Notes: a model not told the origin generated them from the sequence alone. Positions 8,148 through 16,805 are shown, counted from the first letter of the stretch. The stretch: DNA of 40,374 nucleotides from Akkermansia muciniphila (GCA_945861535.1 CAMAUZ010000012.1:75908-116281); one strand, 5' to 3'. Numbers and translations are program-made.

Positions 8148-9449
8148 ATGAACACCCACTTCTGCAATTCCTCCGAACACGACATCAGCCGCCGCGCCTT
8201 CCTTCGCACACTCGGCGCGGGCACTGGCTTGGCCGCCACCGGCATCGGCGCGGTCCATTCCTTCGCCGCGCCGGCGTTGAACGACACGCTCAAGGCCAGC
8301 GGCAAGAGCGTCATCCTGCTCTGGCTGGCGGGCGGCGCGAGCCAGCTCGAGACGTGGGACCCGAAGCCGGGCCGGCCCACGGGCGGACCGTTTGCGGACA
8401 TTCCCACCTCGGTGCCCGGCGTTCACATCAGCGAGCTGATGCCGCAGATGGCGAAACGGATGAAGGACATCTGCGTCATCCGCGGACTCAACACCAAGAA
8501 CGGCGACCACGGCGGCGGCGCGCAGCTCATGATGCGCGGGCGGCTGGACGAGCCGAGCCTGCGCTACCCGGACATGGGCGCGGTGCTGGCGCGCGAACTG
8601 AGCCGCGCCGACAGCAAGGTGCCGGATTACGTGTCGTTTTACACCGCTTCGGAAGGGCGCGACTTCTCGCGGCAGGGATCGAGTTTTCTCGGCGCGCGTT
8701 ATGCCCCGATGAAGCTCTCGGACAGCATGACGCCGCCCAATCTCAAGCGGCTGGAATCCATCACCGAACTGGATCACCACGCGCGCGCGGAAATGCAGCA
8801 ACTCCTCAGCCGCCAGTTCATCGCCGGGCACGGCACGGGCGCGGTGAAGAGCCACGCCAACGCCTACGCGCGCGCCCACGGCCTGATGAGCAGCGAGACG
8901 CTCTTCGACATCACGCGCGAGCCGGCGAAGGTGCGCGAGGCCTACGGGCCGACGCTCTTCGGCGAGCAGGCGCTGCTGGCGCGGCGCATGGTCGAGGCGG
9001 GCGTGCCGTTCGTGCGCGTGAGCCGCGCCTGGTGGGACAGCCACGGGCAGAACTTCGAGACGCATCAGGAAATGGTGCCCGAACTGGACCGCGTGATGGC
9101 GGCGCTGCTCGATGATCTGAAGCAGCGCGGCCTGCTCGAACGCACGCTCGTGCTGGCCGTGGGCGAGTTCGGTCGCACGCCAACCATCAACGCCAGCCTC
9201 GGTCGCGATCACTTCGCCAACGCGTGGAGCGCAGCGCTGTTCGGCTGCGGGATCAAAGGCGGCGCGGTCTTCGGCAAGACGGACAAAGACGGCGCGACGG
9301 TCATCGAGGACCAGGTGGGCGCAGGCGAACTTTTCGCCACCGTGCTCGCCGGCGTCGGCGTAAATCCCAAAAAGGAATATCACGTCGGCGCGCGCCCCAT
9401 CCCGCTGGTGAACCCCGGCATCAAACCGATTGCGCAGGTGTTGGTGTGA
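8148..9449 (+). CDS. DUF1501 protein with Tat signal
   Basis: The protein has 433 residues. The N-terminus carries a twin-arginine signal: SRRAFLRTLGAGTGLAATG at about 14-32, followed by an AxA-like cleavage region (SFAAPA). The body is a DUF1501 domain, an alkaline-phosphatase-superfamily relative. It shows LLWLAGGASQLETWDPKPG, FNH-type metal-site surroundings (RGLNTKNGDHGGGAQLM), RVSRAWWDSHGQNFETHQ and GEFGRTP...GRDHFANAWS. DUF1501 proteins almost always pair with DUF1549/DUF1553 genes in this superphylum. Here the presumed partner is at 4315, separated by an accessory insertion. Export would use the Tat system, and a tatA-tatA-tatC set lies at 35198-37171. The substrate is unknown. Confidence 0.93.
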   Translation: MNTHFCNSSEHDISRRAFLRTLGAGTGLAATGIGAVHSFAAPALNDTLKASGKSVILLWLAGGASQLETWDPKPGRPTGGPFADIPTSVPGVHISELMPQMAKRMKDICVIRGLNTKNGDHGGGAQLMMRGRLDEPSLRYPDMGAVLARELSRADSKVPDYVSFYTASEGRDFSRQGSSFLGARYAPMKLSDSMTPPNLKRLESITELDHHARAEMQQLLSRQFIAGHGTGAVKSHANAYARAHGLMSSETLFDITREPAKVREAYGPTLFGEQALLARRMVEAGVPFVRVSRAWWDSHGQNFETHQEMVPELDRVMAALLDDLKQRGLLERTLVLAVGEFGRTPTINASLGRDHFANAWSAALFGCGIKGGAVFGKTDKDGATVIEDQVGAGELFATVLAGVGVNPKKEYHVGARPIPLVNPGIKPIAQVLV

Positions 9450-9499
9450 GAAATCCCGCGATTGGCCCAGGTTTGCGATTCGCTCCCGTGAGCCGGGGC

Positions 9500-9565
9500 G
9501 GAGCGCCGAGCATTGCTCGGCTTGGTGTCGTTCGCCGGCTCGGGCCGAGCAATGCTCGGCGCTCC
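9500..9565. repeat. Perfect 22-bp inverted repeat (GGAGCGCCGAGCATTGCTCGGC type)
   Basis: The arms 9500-9521 and 9544-9565 are exact reverse complements around a 22-base loop. Each arm contains the smaller palindrome GCCGAGCATTGCTCGGC or its close variant. It lies 50 bases after the DUF1501 stop codon and immediately before a second inverted repeat of another kind. Confidence 0.85.
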
Positions 9566-9574
9566 GGCACCCGT

Positions 9575-9643
9575 GTAGCCGCCGACGTGAGGAGGCGGAT
9601 CGTCCGGCAGCAACGCAATCCGCTTCCTCACGTCGGCGGCTAC
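9575..9643. repeat. Inverted repeat of the GTAGCCGCCGACGTGAGGAG family
   Basis: The arms 9575-9600 and 9618-9643 match as reverse complements over about 26 bases with one mismatch. Single arms of the same element recur at 16076-16099, 19614-19630 and 22253-22277, so this is a dispersed family in the genome. This copy sits directly upstream of the small antitoxin-like gene at 9685. Confidence 0.85.
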
Positions 9644-9684
9644 GATTCGTTTGAGCATCTTGAGTCCGCCCCATTATTTCCCCC

Positions 9685-9921
9685 ATGAGCACCATGACTG
9701 TTGAGCAAATCTCCGAGCAGGCGCTGGCCCTTCCCAGCGAAGCGCGCGCCCTCCTCGCCGATCGCCTCGTCGAGAGCCTCGACCCGGCTGAAGACGTGCG
9801 CATCCGCGAGCTTTGGCGCGACGAGTTTTTGCGCCGCCGCGACGAGGTTCGCAGCGGGCGCGTCAAAACCATCCCGGGCGATGAAGTGCTGGCGCGTGTC
9901 CGCCGCGCGGTGCTGGTGTGA
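9685..9921 (+). CDS. Addiction-module antitoxin-like protein (PF09720 type), no adjacent toxin
   Basis: This 78-residue acidic/basic protein reads MSTMTVEQISEQALALPSEARALLADRLVESLD. That pattern, ALxLPxxERxxLAxxLxxSL, is typical of the Unstab_antitox / addiction-module component family. A second possible start is ATG 9694. In the family a RelE/ParE-type toxin normally follows within a few bases. Here the next gene begins 49 bases later and encodes a WD40 protein, and no toxin-like frame is visible. It is therefore an orphan antitoxin, or its toxin has been lost. It lies just after two inverted repeats. Confidence 0.7.
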   Translation: MSTMTVEQISEQALALPSEARALLADRLVESLDPAEDVRIRELWRDEFLRRRDEVRSGRVKTIPGDEVLARVRRAVLV

Positions 9922-9970
9922 CCAATCCCTTCAACTCTTCAACCCTTCCACCCTTCACCCCCTCGCCCTC

Positions 9971-10969
9971 ATGCCCACCCCCACCAAGTTCAAATCCACG
10001 AAGGACATTTCCCGCAAAGACATCCTCTTCTGCGTCGCGCGCGTGCCGGGGACGCGGCAGGTGTTTGTCGGCAGTTCGGATGGCAACGTGCATCATCTCG
10101 ATCTCGCGGCGGACAAGCCGGAATCGGTCGCGATGGAAGGCCATCGCGGCTACGTGACCGGCGTGGCGCTCGCGGGGAAGCAGCTCGTGTCGGGCGCTTA
10201 CGACGGCCAGCTCATCTGGTGGGATGCTGCCACGCGCGCGAAGGTGCGCGGCTTCAAAGCCCATGACCGCTGGATTCGCGGCGTGGTGGCGACGCGCGAT
10301 GGCGGCCTCGTCGCCAGTGTCGCGGACGACATGGTGTGCCGCGTCTGGGAGGCCGCGAGCGGCAAGCTGAAGCACGAACTGCGCGGCCACACGCCCATGA
10401 CGCCGCATCATTTCAGCTCAATGCTCTACGCCGCCACGTTCTCGGCGGACGGCACCCTGCTCGCGACGGGCGACAAGGTCGGGCACGTCGTCGTGTGGGA
10501 CGTGGCGACGGGGAAGCCGTTGGGCACGCTCGAGGTGCCGGAGGTTTACACCTGGGACCCGAAGGCGCGCATCCACTCGATCGGCGGCATTCGTTCGCTG
10601 GCGTTCTCGCCGGACAGCACGCTGCTGGCGGTGGGCGGCATGGGCAAGGTCGGCAACATCGACCATCTCGAAGGCAAGTCGCGCGTCGAGGTCTTCAACT
10701 GGCGCAAGCAGGAGCGCGTCGCCGAATTTGTCGCTGACAAAGCCAAGGGCCTCGTCGCGCATCTCGCGTTTCATCCCGGCGGCGACTGGCTCATGGGCAC
10801 CGGCGGCGATGGCAAGGGCCTGCTGCTCTTCCTCGAGGTGGCGACCAAGAAAATCCTTCGCGAAGACACGCTGCCGATGCACACGCACAAGTTCCTGTTG
10901 GAGGAAAACGGCGAGCGCTTCTACGCCGTCGGCCACAACAAACTGATGGTCTGGGAAGCGGTGGTGTGA
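9971..10969 (+). CDS. WD40 repeat protein
   Basis: I chose the ATG at 9971 (MPTPTKFKSTKDISRKD), giving 332 residues. Upstream in-frame codons overlap the antitoxin gene and are not plausible. At least five WD40-like blades are visible, each with a GH/AH...LASGxxDxxVxxWD pattern. Examples are GHRGYVTGVALAGKQLVSGAYDG, ATFSADGTLLATGDKVGHVV with VWDVATGK, and FSPDSTLLAVGG. There is no signal peptide or TM segment, so it is probably a cytoplasmic propeller. In Planctomycetota and Verrucomicrobiota, WD40 proteins often lie in the same clusters as DUF1549/DUF1553 and DUF1501 genes. A scaffolding role there is inference. Confidence 0.88.
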   Translation: MPTPTKFKSTKDISRKDILFCVARVPGTRQVFVGSSDGNVHHLDLAADKPESVAMEGHRGYVTGVALAGKQLVSGAYDGQLIWWDAATRAKVRGFKAHDRWIRGVVATRDGGLVASVADDMVCRVWEAASGKLKHELRGHTPMTPHHFSSMLYAATFSADGTLLATGDKVGHVVVWDVATGKPLGTLEVPEVYTWDPKARIHSIGGIRSLAFSPDSTLLAVGGMGKVGNIDHLEGKSRVEVFNWRKQERVAEFVADKAKGLVAHLAFHPGGDWLMGTGGDGKGLLLFLEVATKKILREDTLPMHTHKFLLEENGERFYAVGHNKLMVWEAVV

Positions 10970-11010
10970 GCGGAGGAGGAGTGGCGGCGTGCAGAAGTCG
11001 TGCGGCTCGA

Positions 11011-11119
11011 TGGAGTGCGGCGGCAAGCGCAGCGCGACGCCGCTTTCGACCGTCGGCCAGCGCACCATTTTCCCACGTCCGAAAGCGCCGTCGTCGCTGC
11101 GCTCTGCCGGCGCACTCCA
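11011..11119. repeat. Inverted repeat of the TGGAGTGCGGCGGCAAGCGC type
   Basis: The arms are 11011-11048 and 11080-11119. Reverse-complementing the right arm reproduces the left with a few substitutions and a one- or two-base slip, over about 38 bases. Read in frame it would encode MECGGKRSATPL, a phrase I recall as a recurrent mis-annotated N-terminus in Verrucomicrobiota. This is a repeat, not the start of the large downstream gene. It occupies most of the 300-base gap before 11271. Confidence 0.8.
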
Positions 11120-11270
11120 TAACGGCCGCCCGCGCTCCCGGCGTTGCGCCGGATTTCCTGCACACACGGTGACGAAAACCCGGCTTGCTCCGTCCAACGC
11201 CGTCCTTCGCCGGCCCGGTGCGCTCCTCGCATGTTCGCAACGGGCGTGTGGGATGCCGAAAATCGCATTA

Positions 11271-14200
11271 ATGAAAATCAACAACTTGCTCCGCGCCCTC
11301 GCCCTCGCCGCCGCCGTCCTGCTGCCCGGCGTCGCGTCCGCTTTTCTCGACGGCCCCGGCGGCCCCAGCCCGCATGACAATTCCCACCTCCTCGTCGTGC
11401 GCCCCGGCGATTTCCGCAGCCCGCCCACGCCCGCGCCCGCCGCCAAGCCCGAACTGCTCCGCGACAAGGGCGCACAGCTCGACGGCACCGCGCTCTCGCT
11501 TGCCAAGCCCGCCGTCGCGCCGCTGCAAATCAAGCACGCCGGCCGCTACGCGATCTGGCTGCGCGTCGGCGTGACCAAGGGTTTCTCCGCGCCGTTGAAC
11601 GTCACGCTCACGTCCGCCGCCGCCGCGCAAAACGCCAAGCCCCTCCTCGAAACCCGCATCGCCGACGGCTCCGGCTCGGTAAAACTCGGCGGCCCCGACG
11701 CCTTCAAGGCCTACGCGAAACAGGCCACCAGCAGCGGCGTTTACAAGGAAGTCGCCATCGAAGGCGGCGGCAAAAACGATCCCACACGCATCGGCCAACG
11801 CGCCACCGACGACCTCGACCTCGAGCTGAAAGATCTCAAGGGCCAGATCGCCGGCGCCCGCACCACCGACGACTGGGTCAGTGCCAGCCGCCTCGAACAG
11901 CTTGTCGATGTCCGCCCCTTTTATTGGTGGCTCGCCGGTACCCTCGAACTCGCTCCCGGCGAATATCAGCTCGCGCTCGCCCCCACCGGCCGCGTGAAAC
12001 CTGACACCGCGTTGCTCGACGCTGCGCTGCTCACGACGGCCGACAAGCTCACCTATCCCTACATCGGCGACCTCAATGCCCCGCGGGCGAGCTACCTCCG
12101 TTTCCGAATCGATCGCCTCCCCAAGGCCGGTCTCAAAATCGGCGCGGGCATGCGCATCCATTCCGATCCGTGGTCCACGCCCGTCGCCTGGCTCAACCCG
12201 GCGCGGCTCCACGCCAAGACCGCCGAGCCGCACGTGCAGCCCGGATTCACCCGTTGGTACCGCTTGCAGGACATCGAGCGCGCGCCGGCTTTTGGCGCTG
12301 CCCAGGCGCATCTTTCCATCACGCTCAATGGCGCCGCGAAACCCGCCGCCGACCTCGCGGGCGCGACGCAGTTCGCCGTCTTTCCGCATCAGGACAACGT
12401 CCTGCGCGAGATCGACTGGCACGAACCCGAGGGCCTGAACGTCTCGCTCGCGACCGATTTCGAGACGCAGCTTCACCAATTGCGCACGCTGCGCGAGCAC
12501 GCCCGCGAGCATTACGACTTCGCGCTGCGCGCGACCGGCGAACAGGTTTTTCCCCTCACGCGCGGCGATCTTTACTTCGGCAACGGCTGGGGCAACGCCA
12601 GCGGCGAGTGCGCGGATTACATGAACAAAACCCTGCGCCTGCTGGGCATGAACTCCGTCAGCGCCGGTTACGAAAACATGAAATTCCGCCAGCTCTACGG
12701 CTGGTCCAGCCAGGGCGGACACTATTGGCCGCCGGCGTTTCTCCCGTTTGATGAAGCCGAGGCGAAACGCAAATACGATACGCACTACCGCGACTTTTTC
12801 TCCAAGTCCCGCGACTTCTACACCGGCACCACCACGTTCCAAATCGCCGATGAACCCGGCGAAATCTCGCGCGGCGAGATGACCGCGCCCTTCTGGCGGT
12901 TCGGGCGCGATGAGCGCGGCGAAAAGTGGGAGGACGTCGGCGGCGGCAGCGACCTGAACACGCGCCGCGTCGATCTCCAGGATGTCGTGCTCGAGACGCG
13001 CATTGAGAAGCACGGCCAATGGATCGGATTCCGCGTCGCGCTCGACGACGCGCAGGATCCCAAGCGTTACGCCTATTGGCACCTCGGCCGCGTGAGTCCG
13101 AGCCTTGAGGTGAACATCGTCGCGGGCCGCACCGATCGCGGCGGGAATTCTTCGACGGGCCTGACCATCCCCGGCGCGTCCATCGCGGCCTCGGGCACGG
13201 CGGTGAAAATCGTCTATCACGGCCGCAACGCCGCGCTGTTCATCAACGGCAAATTGATCCAGCAGCACACCGATCTCGCGCCACGCGGCGGCTTCGGTTT
13301 CACCGGCGCGGCCAAGACGATTCGCGAGCTGCGCGTCCGCCCGGTGCGCCCCGACGAACGCCTCCTGAGCGGCCAGCCCGACACCGCCGACGCGCCGAAA
13401 CCCAAGGTCGCCCTCGACGATCCCGCGCTCGACGACCTGACCGGCGATGTCAAGAAAACCACCGTCGCGAAAACTTTGGAGAAGCACGTCGAGGAAGACT
13501 GGCAGCCCGCGGGTGGCATCAAGGAAGCGCACGCCGGCTTTCGTAAATGGGCCGCCGGACAGGGCGTGAAGCCCGAGCTGTTCGGCAAGAAATCGTGGGA
13601 CGACGTGCGGATGCTCACGCTGCCAGCGCTGGTGAACAGTCCGGCGGATGCGCGGCTGTTTTACTGGAGCCGGAAGTTCAGCGGCTATCTCACGGCCCGC
13701 ATGTTTAATCTCGCGGCCGAGGCGATTCACGAGCACGCACCCAATCCCGCGATGCGCGGCTACGTTGCGCTGAGCGGCCATTCCCTTTACTTCCCGAGCG
13801 AGCAGCCGCTCGACACGTTCCAGCTCGCGCAAAGCGCCGCGATGACGCCCGGCATCAGCGACTGGATGTCGTTGGGCGGTTGGTTTTGGGACAGCCACCA
13901 AGCCGTCGCGTTCAGCATCGCGCCTTACAACGCCGGCGCGCGCCGTTACGGTCAGGAGCCGCTCAACCATCCGATGATGCACTGCGTCGGTCCCTCGACG
14001 CTGCGCGCTTACACGATGCTCGGGAACAACGCCCGCGTGATCAGCTACTGGAACTTCGGCCCGAGCTACGCCGTCACCGAGGGCTACTGGTCCGAGAGCG
14101 AAGGCTCCTACCGCGAAGCGCATCTCATCAACAACCGCGCCGCGCAGGTCGATGACGTGCTCGCGCGCTCGCAGATGCGCCCGAGCCGCGTGGCGATGCT

Positions 14201-16073
14201 CTACTCGATGGCCAACGAATATTGGAACGCGCAGGCGAGCTTCGCCGACAAACGCGCCAGCTTCCTCGCCCTCTCGCACGAGTACTTCCAGCCCGAGCTG
14301 GTGACGGAGGAACAGGTCGCGTCCGGCGCGCTCCAACACTACGACGCGCTCTACGTCCTCGATCCCGTCGTCGCCACCGCCGCGCAGGACAGCATCAAAA
14401 CCTGGACGCAAGCCGGCGGCCTGCTCTGGACCTGCGCCGATGCGCTCGCCCGCAACGAATTCAACGAGCCGGGTGACTTGGTTAAAACGCTGACCGGCAT
14501 CGAGCGCGAACTCCCGACGGGCGATGCGCTCAACGCGCCGCCGAAACGCGCCGTGCCTGCGAAAGCGGGTGCCATTGCGGTCGCGCCGCCGCGCATTGAG
14601 CCGGTCACGGGCCAAGCTGATTTTCTCGCGCACACCGTAGTCACCAATGGCCTGGGAAAAGTCACGAATCCCGCGTCCAGCCGCGTCCGTGCGCGTTACG
14701 ACAACGGCTCGCCGGCGTGGCTCGAAGCGTCCGTCGGCAAGGGGCGCGTCGTTTATCTCGGGCACCGCGTCGGTCTCACCTACACAGCGCGCAAGGTCCG
14801 GCCGGCAGGGAATCACCCGGTCTTCGCCGACCTCCCGCGCACGCCGCTCACGCAGCCGTTGCTCCAGGCGAAGGTCGATCGCGAGCTGCTCCTTTCCGAC
14901 AATGTGATTATGGCGTCGCCGATGAGTTCCGCCGAAGGCACGGTGATCCTGCTTCACAACATGCAGCCCACGCCGCGCCGCAACCTGCGCCTCGGCCTCA
15001 AGGAGCCCGCCGCGCCGCACAGCGTCGAGATCTTCGCCGACAGCCGCCTCGTGCCGCAGGCGCACGAGTTCCGCGACGGTCGCGTGTGGCTGACGCTTCC
15101 CGAGCTCGCCGCCGAGCAAATGATTCTCGTCCGCCGCAAACCCGCGCCCGCCGATTCGCGCACCGACGAGCAGCGTGAACGCACGCTCACGCAACTCCGC
15201 GCGACCGACCCCGCGGCGCTCTCGGCGGGCGCGTGGTTCGCGGGTTTTCATCCCGAATGGAAACTGTCCGGCCAGCTCGTCCCGTTGCTGCGCCACGCGA
15301 ACTGGGAAGTCCGCCGCGCCGCCGCCGAAGCGCTCGGACGCGTCGGCGACACCGCTGCCGCCGAGGCATTGGTTGCACTGCTGAAAAACGAAAAAGACGC
15401 CCATGTGTTCGGCGATGCCGTGCTCGCCGTGGCGCGCCTGAATCATCCGCAGGCCGCCGCCGCCATCGGTGTGGGTTTCGCCCACGCGGGCGCCTTCGCG
15501 CGCCTGCAATCCGTGAACGCCGCCGAGACCATGGCGAAACGAGCGGGGTCCGCACCCGCGCCCGCCAGCGTGCTCGAGTTGGCGCCGAAAGCCCTCCGCG
15601 ACCCCGATCTGCGCGTGCGGCAGGCGGGCGTCGGACTGTTCGCGCTCGTGGACCCGGCGGGTTTCGTCAAGGCCGCCGGCACGTTGGGACTGACCAGTTC
15701 AGCGTCGGAACGCGCCGCATGGATCCGCGCTCTCGCCGAGCGTGACGCGGCGTTCCACGCCTATCGCGCCGCGGGTTTCCCCGGCGGCATCGAACTGCTC
15801 CTCGGCGTCGCCGCCCAGCGCGCCGATCCGGCGATCAGCGCGGCATTGCGCCCCGTCTGGCAGACGGCCGCCAAAGATAACCCGCGCGAATTCGCCCTCG
15901 CCGCGCGCCGGCAGCGCGACCCTGCGCTCGTTCGCGAGCTGTTCGCCCAACGCGCGCAACTTCCGCCGTTCGTCGCCGATTACCTCACCCTGATTCTCGA
16001 AAATACCTTCGACGCCCGCGTCGGCAACGTCGTCGCCGACTGGGAAAAGTGGCTCAGCGCGTCGGCGCGATGA
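11271..16073 (+). CDS. Giant secreted glycoside-hydrolase-like protein with inserted lectin-like domain and HEAT repeats
   Basis: I chose the ATG at 11271 because it begins a clean signal peptide (MKINNLLRALALAAAVLLPGVASA). This gives 1600 residues. Residues about 25-440 are beta-rich and not recognised. A TIM-barrel-like region begins near 420 (GDLYFGNGWGNASGECADYM) and holds a DEPGE motif at 527-531 that could carry a catalytic acid. A lectin/LamG-like or 3-keto-disaccharide-hydrolase-like beta domain (about 541-700) appears inserted there. The barrel-like sequence then resumes (FYWSRKFSGYLTARMF...). Residues about 965-1175 resemble the beta-galactosidase trimerisation fold. HEAT-like repeats (VRRAAAEALGRVGDTAAAEAL) fill about 1323-1600. 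A polysaccharide-degrading role is inferred from fold hints and context; no specific GH family can be named. Confidence 0.75.
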   Translation: MKINNLLRALALAAAVLLPGVASAFLDGPGGPSPHDNSHLLVVRPGDFRSPPTPAPAAKPELLRDKGAQLDGTALSLAKPAVAPLQIKHAGRYAIWLRVGVTKGFSAPLNVTLTSAAAAQNAKPLLETRIADGSGSVKLGGPDAFKAYAKQATSSGVYKEVAIEGGGKNDPTRIGQRATDDLDLELKDLKGQIAGARTTDDWVSASRLEQLVDVRPFYWWLAGTLELAPGEYQLALAPTGRVKPDTALLDAALLTTADKLTYPYIGDLNAPRASYLRFRIDRLPKAGLKIGAGMRIHSDPWSTPVAWLNPARLHAKTAEPHVQPGFTRWYRLQDIERAPAFGAAQAHLSITLNGAAKPAADLAGATQFAVFPHQDNVLREIDWHEPEGLNVSLATDFETQLHQLRTLREHAREHYDFALRATGEQVFPLTRGDLYFGNGWGNASGECADYMNKTLRLLGMNSVSAGYENMKFRQLYGWSSQGGHYWPPAFLPFDEAEAKRKYDTHYRDFFSKSRDFYTGTTTFQIADEPGEISRGEMTAPFWRFGRDERGEKWEDVGGGSDLNTRRVDLQDVVLETRIEKHGQWIGFRVALDDAQDPKRYAYWHLGRVSPSLEVNIVAGRTDRGGNSSTGLTIPGASIAASGTAVKIVYHGRNAALFINGKLIQQHTDLAPRGGFGFTGAAKTIRELRVRPVRPDERLLSGQPDTADAPKPKVALDDPALDDLTGDVKKTTVAKTLEKHVEEDWQPAGGIKEAHAGFRKWAAGQGVKPELFGKKSWDDVRMLTLPALVNSPADARLFYWSRKFSGYLTARMFNLAAEAIHEHAPNPAMRGYVALSGHSLYFPSEQPLDTFQLAQSAAMTPGISDWMSLGGWFWDSHQAVAFSIAPYNAGARRYGQEPLNHPMMHCVGPSTLRAYTMLGNNARVISYWNFGPSYAVTEGYWSESEGSYREAHLINNRAAQVDDVLARSQMRPSRVAMLYSMANEYWNAQASFADKRASFLALSHEYFQPELVTEEQVASGALQHYDALYVLDPVVATAAQDSIKTWTQAGGLLWTCADALARNEFNEPGDLVKTLTGIERELPTGDALNAPPKRAVPAKAGAIAVAPPRIEPVTGQADFLAHTVVTNGLGKVTNPASSRVRARYDNGSPAWLEASVGKGRVVYLGHRVGLTYTARKVRPAGNHPVFADLPRTPLTQPLLQAKVDRELLLSDNVIMASPMSSAEGTVILLHNMQPTPRRNLRLGLKEPAAPHSVEIFADSRLVPQAHEFRDGRVWLTLPELAAEQMILVRRKPAPADSRTDEQRERTLTQLRATDPAALSAGAWFAGFHPEWKLSGQLVPLLRHANWEVRRAAAEALGRVGDTAAAEALVALLKNEKDAHVFGDAVLAVARLNHPQAAAAIGVGFAHAGAFARLQSVNAAETMAKRAGSAPAPASVLELAPKALRDPDLRVRQAGVGLFALVDPAGFVKAAGTLGLTSSASERAAWIRALAERDAAFHAYRAAGFPGGIELLLGVAAQRADPAISAALRPVWQTAAKDNPREFALAARRQRDPALVRELFAQRAQLPPFVADYLTLILENTFDARVGNVVADWEKWLSASAR

Positions 16074-16075
16074 AC

Positions 16076-16099
16076 GTGGCCGCCGACGTGAGGAGGCGG
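16076..16099 (+). repeat. Single arm of the GTAGCCGCCGACGTGAGGAG family
   Basis: This 24-base match to the 9575 arm differs at one base. It begins two bases after the stop codon of the giant secreted protein. No opposite arm lies within the next few hundred bases. Confidence 0.75.
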
Positions 16100-16111
16100 T
16101 TTTCCCGCGAC

Positions 16112-16251
16112 GGGGAGCGCCCGCGTGCCGGTTTGGGGCGGCCCGCCCAAACCGTCGTTCCCCGGTCTGCCTTCTCGGGAACGGGAAAAGTTTGTGGAAC
16201 GAAGTTTTCGGCGGGCCGCCGAAAACTGCACGCCAGCGGCGTGCGCTCCCC
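16112..16251. repeat. Long imperfect inverted repeat bounded by GGGGAGCGC / GCGCTCCCC
   Basis: The outer ends are 16112-16120 and 16243-16251. Reverse-complementing the right half gives GGGGAGCGCACGCC...GGCGGCCCGCC...CGTTC-like sequence that aligns with the left half. Each half contains a further palindrome: GGTTTGGGCGGGCC-like on the left, and GTTTTCGGCGGGCCGCC...GAAAAC on the right. It fills the gap between the giant protein gene and the small gene at 16337. A 15-base identity to its left end (CGGGGAGCGCCCGCG) recurs at 4136-4150. Confidence 0.7.
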
Positions 16252-16336
16252 GCGGCTGCTGCGGTGCGAGTGCGGTTTCCGGCCCACACAAAACCGGGCT
16301 TGTTTGGCCGGCCCCACTCCTGAATATTTTACGACC

Positions 16337-16600
16337 ATGAGCACGCTCGCCGAAATCGAGGCCGCCGCCGATTCCTTGCCCGCCGCCGAGCAACAGGAAT
16401 TGCTGCTGTTTCTCGCCACCCGCTTGCACGCGGCAAATGGTTCGCTCCCACCACTGCGGGACATTTCACGCGAACAGATGGACCGGTGGATCGCGGAGGA
16501 TGAGGCCGGGTATCGCCGCTTCCGTGCAGCCATTTCTACGGCATGCCTATTTGTGAACCCACCGAATTTCTCGAACGCGAGCGCGACGCGGGAAGATTGA
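16337..16600 (+). CDS. Small antitoxin-like protein, no adjacent toxin
   Basis: This 87-residue protein begins MSTLAEIEAAADSLPAAEQQ and continues ELLLFLATRLHA. The LPxxEQxELLxFLxxRL pattern, followed by ISREQMDRWIAEDEAG, resembles antitoxins that accompany PIN-domain (VapC-like) toxins. No toxin gene follows. The last 20 or so residues (ISTACLFVNPPNFSNAS...) look unlike the family, so the 3' end may have been replaced or frameshifted. A 24-codon frame at 16541 in another phase is too short to support. The next real gene is a sigma factor at 16806. The interval 16601-16805 holds nothing I recognise. Confidence 0.6.
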   Translation: MSTLAEIEAAADSLPAAEQQELLLFLATRLHAANGSLPPLRDISREQMDRWIAEDEAGYRRFRAAISTACLFVNPPNFSNASATRED

Positions 16601-16805
16601 AGCCCGGGACTTGAAGAGGTTTTTGCAGGCTCGGCGAGCGTCTGACTCGCAGCCAAAAGCGGAGGGAGAAGGGGACTGGTTTTCAAATGGCCCGTCGCTT
16701 CGGGAGCGATGCGTAGGTCGCTGGCTTCATGCCTTTGACCGCCGCACGTCGCCGCCGCCAACTGCCGCTCGCCAATGCGCGGGCCGTTCAGTACGGTCCC
16801 CCGCG

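Noticed and set aside
9240-9680. CRISPR-like array suggested by closely spaced repeats after DUF1501
   Set aside because: The repeats are inverted pairs of two different sequences, with no regular direct repeats and spacers. No cas genes are present anywhere in the window.
10989-11270. N-terminal extension of the giant secreted protein
   Set aside because: It encodes an inverted repeat and would bury the signal peptide that starts at 11271.
11268-15509. Minus-strand open frame of 1413 codons opposite the giant secreted protein
   Set aside because: It is a shadow frame caused by high GC at third positions. Its translation is Arg/Gly/Ala/Glu-rich with no motifs, while the plus strand has a signal peptide and recognisable domains.
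16541-16612. A 23-residue frame (MPICEPTEFLERERDAG...) after the antitoxin-like gene, as a toxin remnant
   Set aside because: Too short and without any family signature to call.
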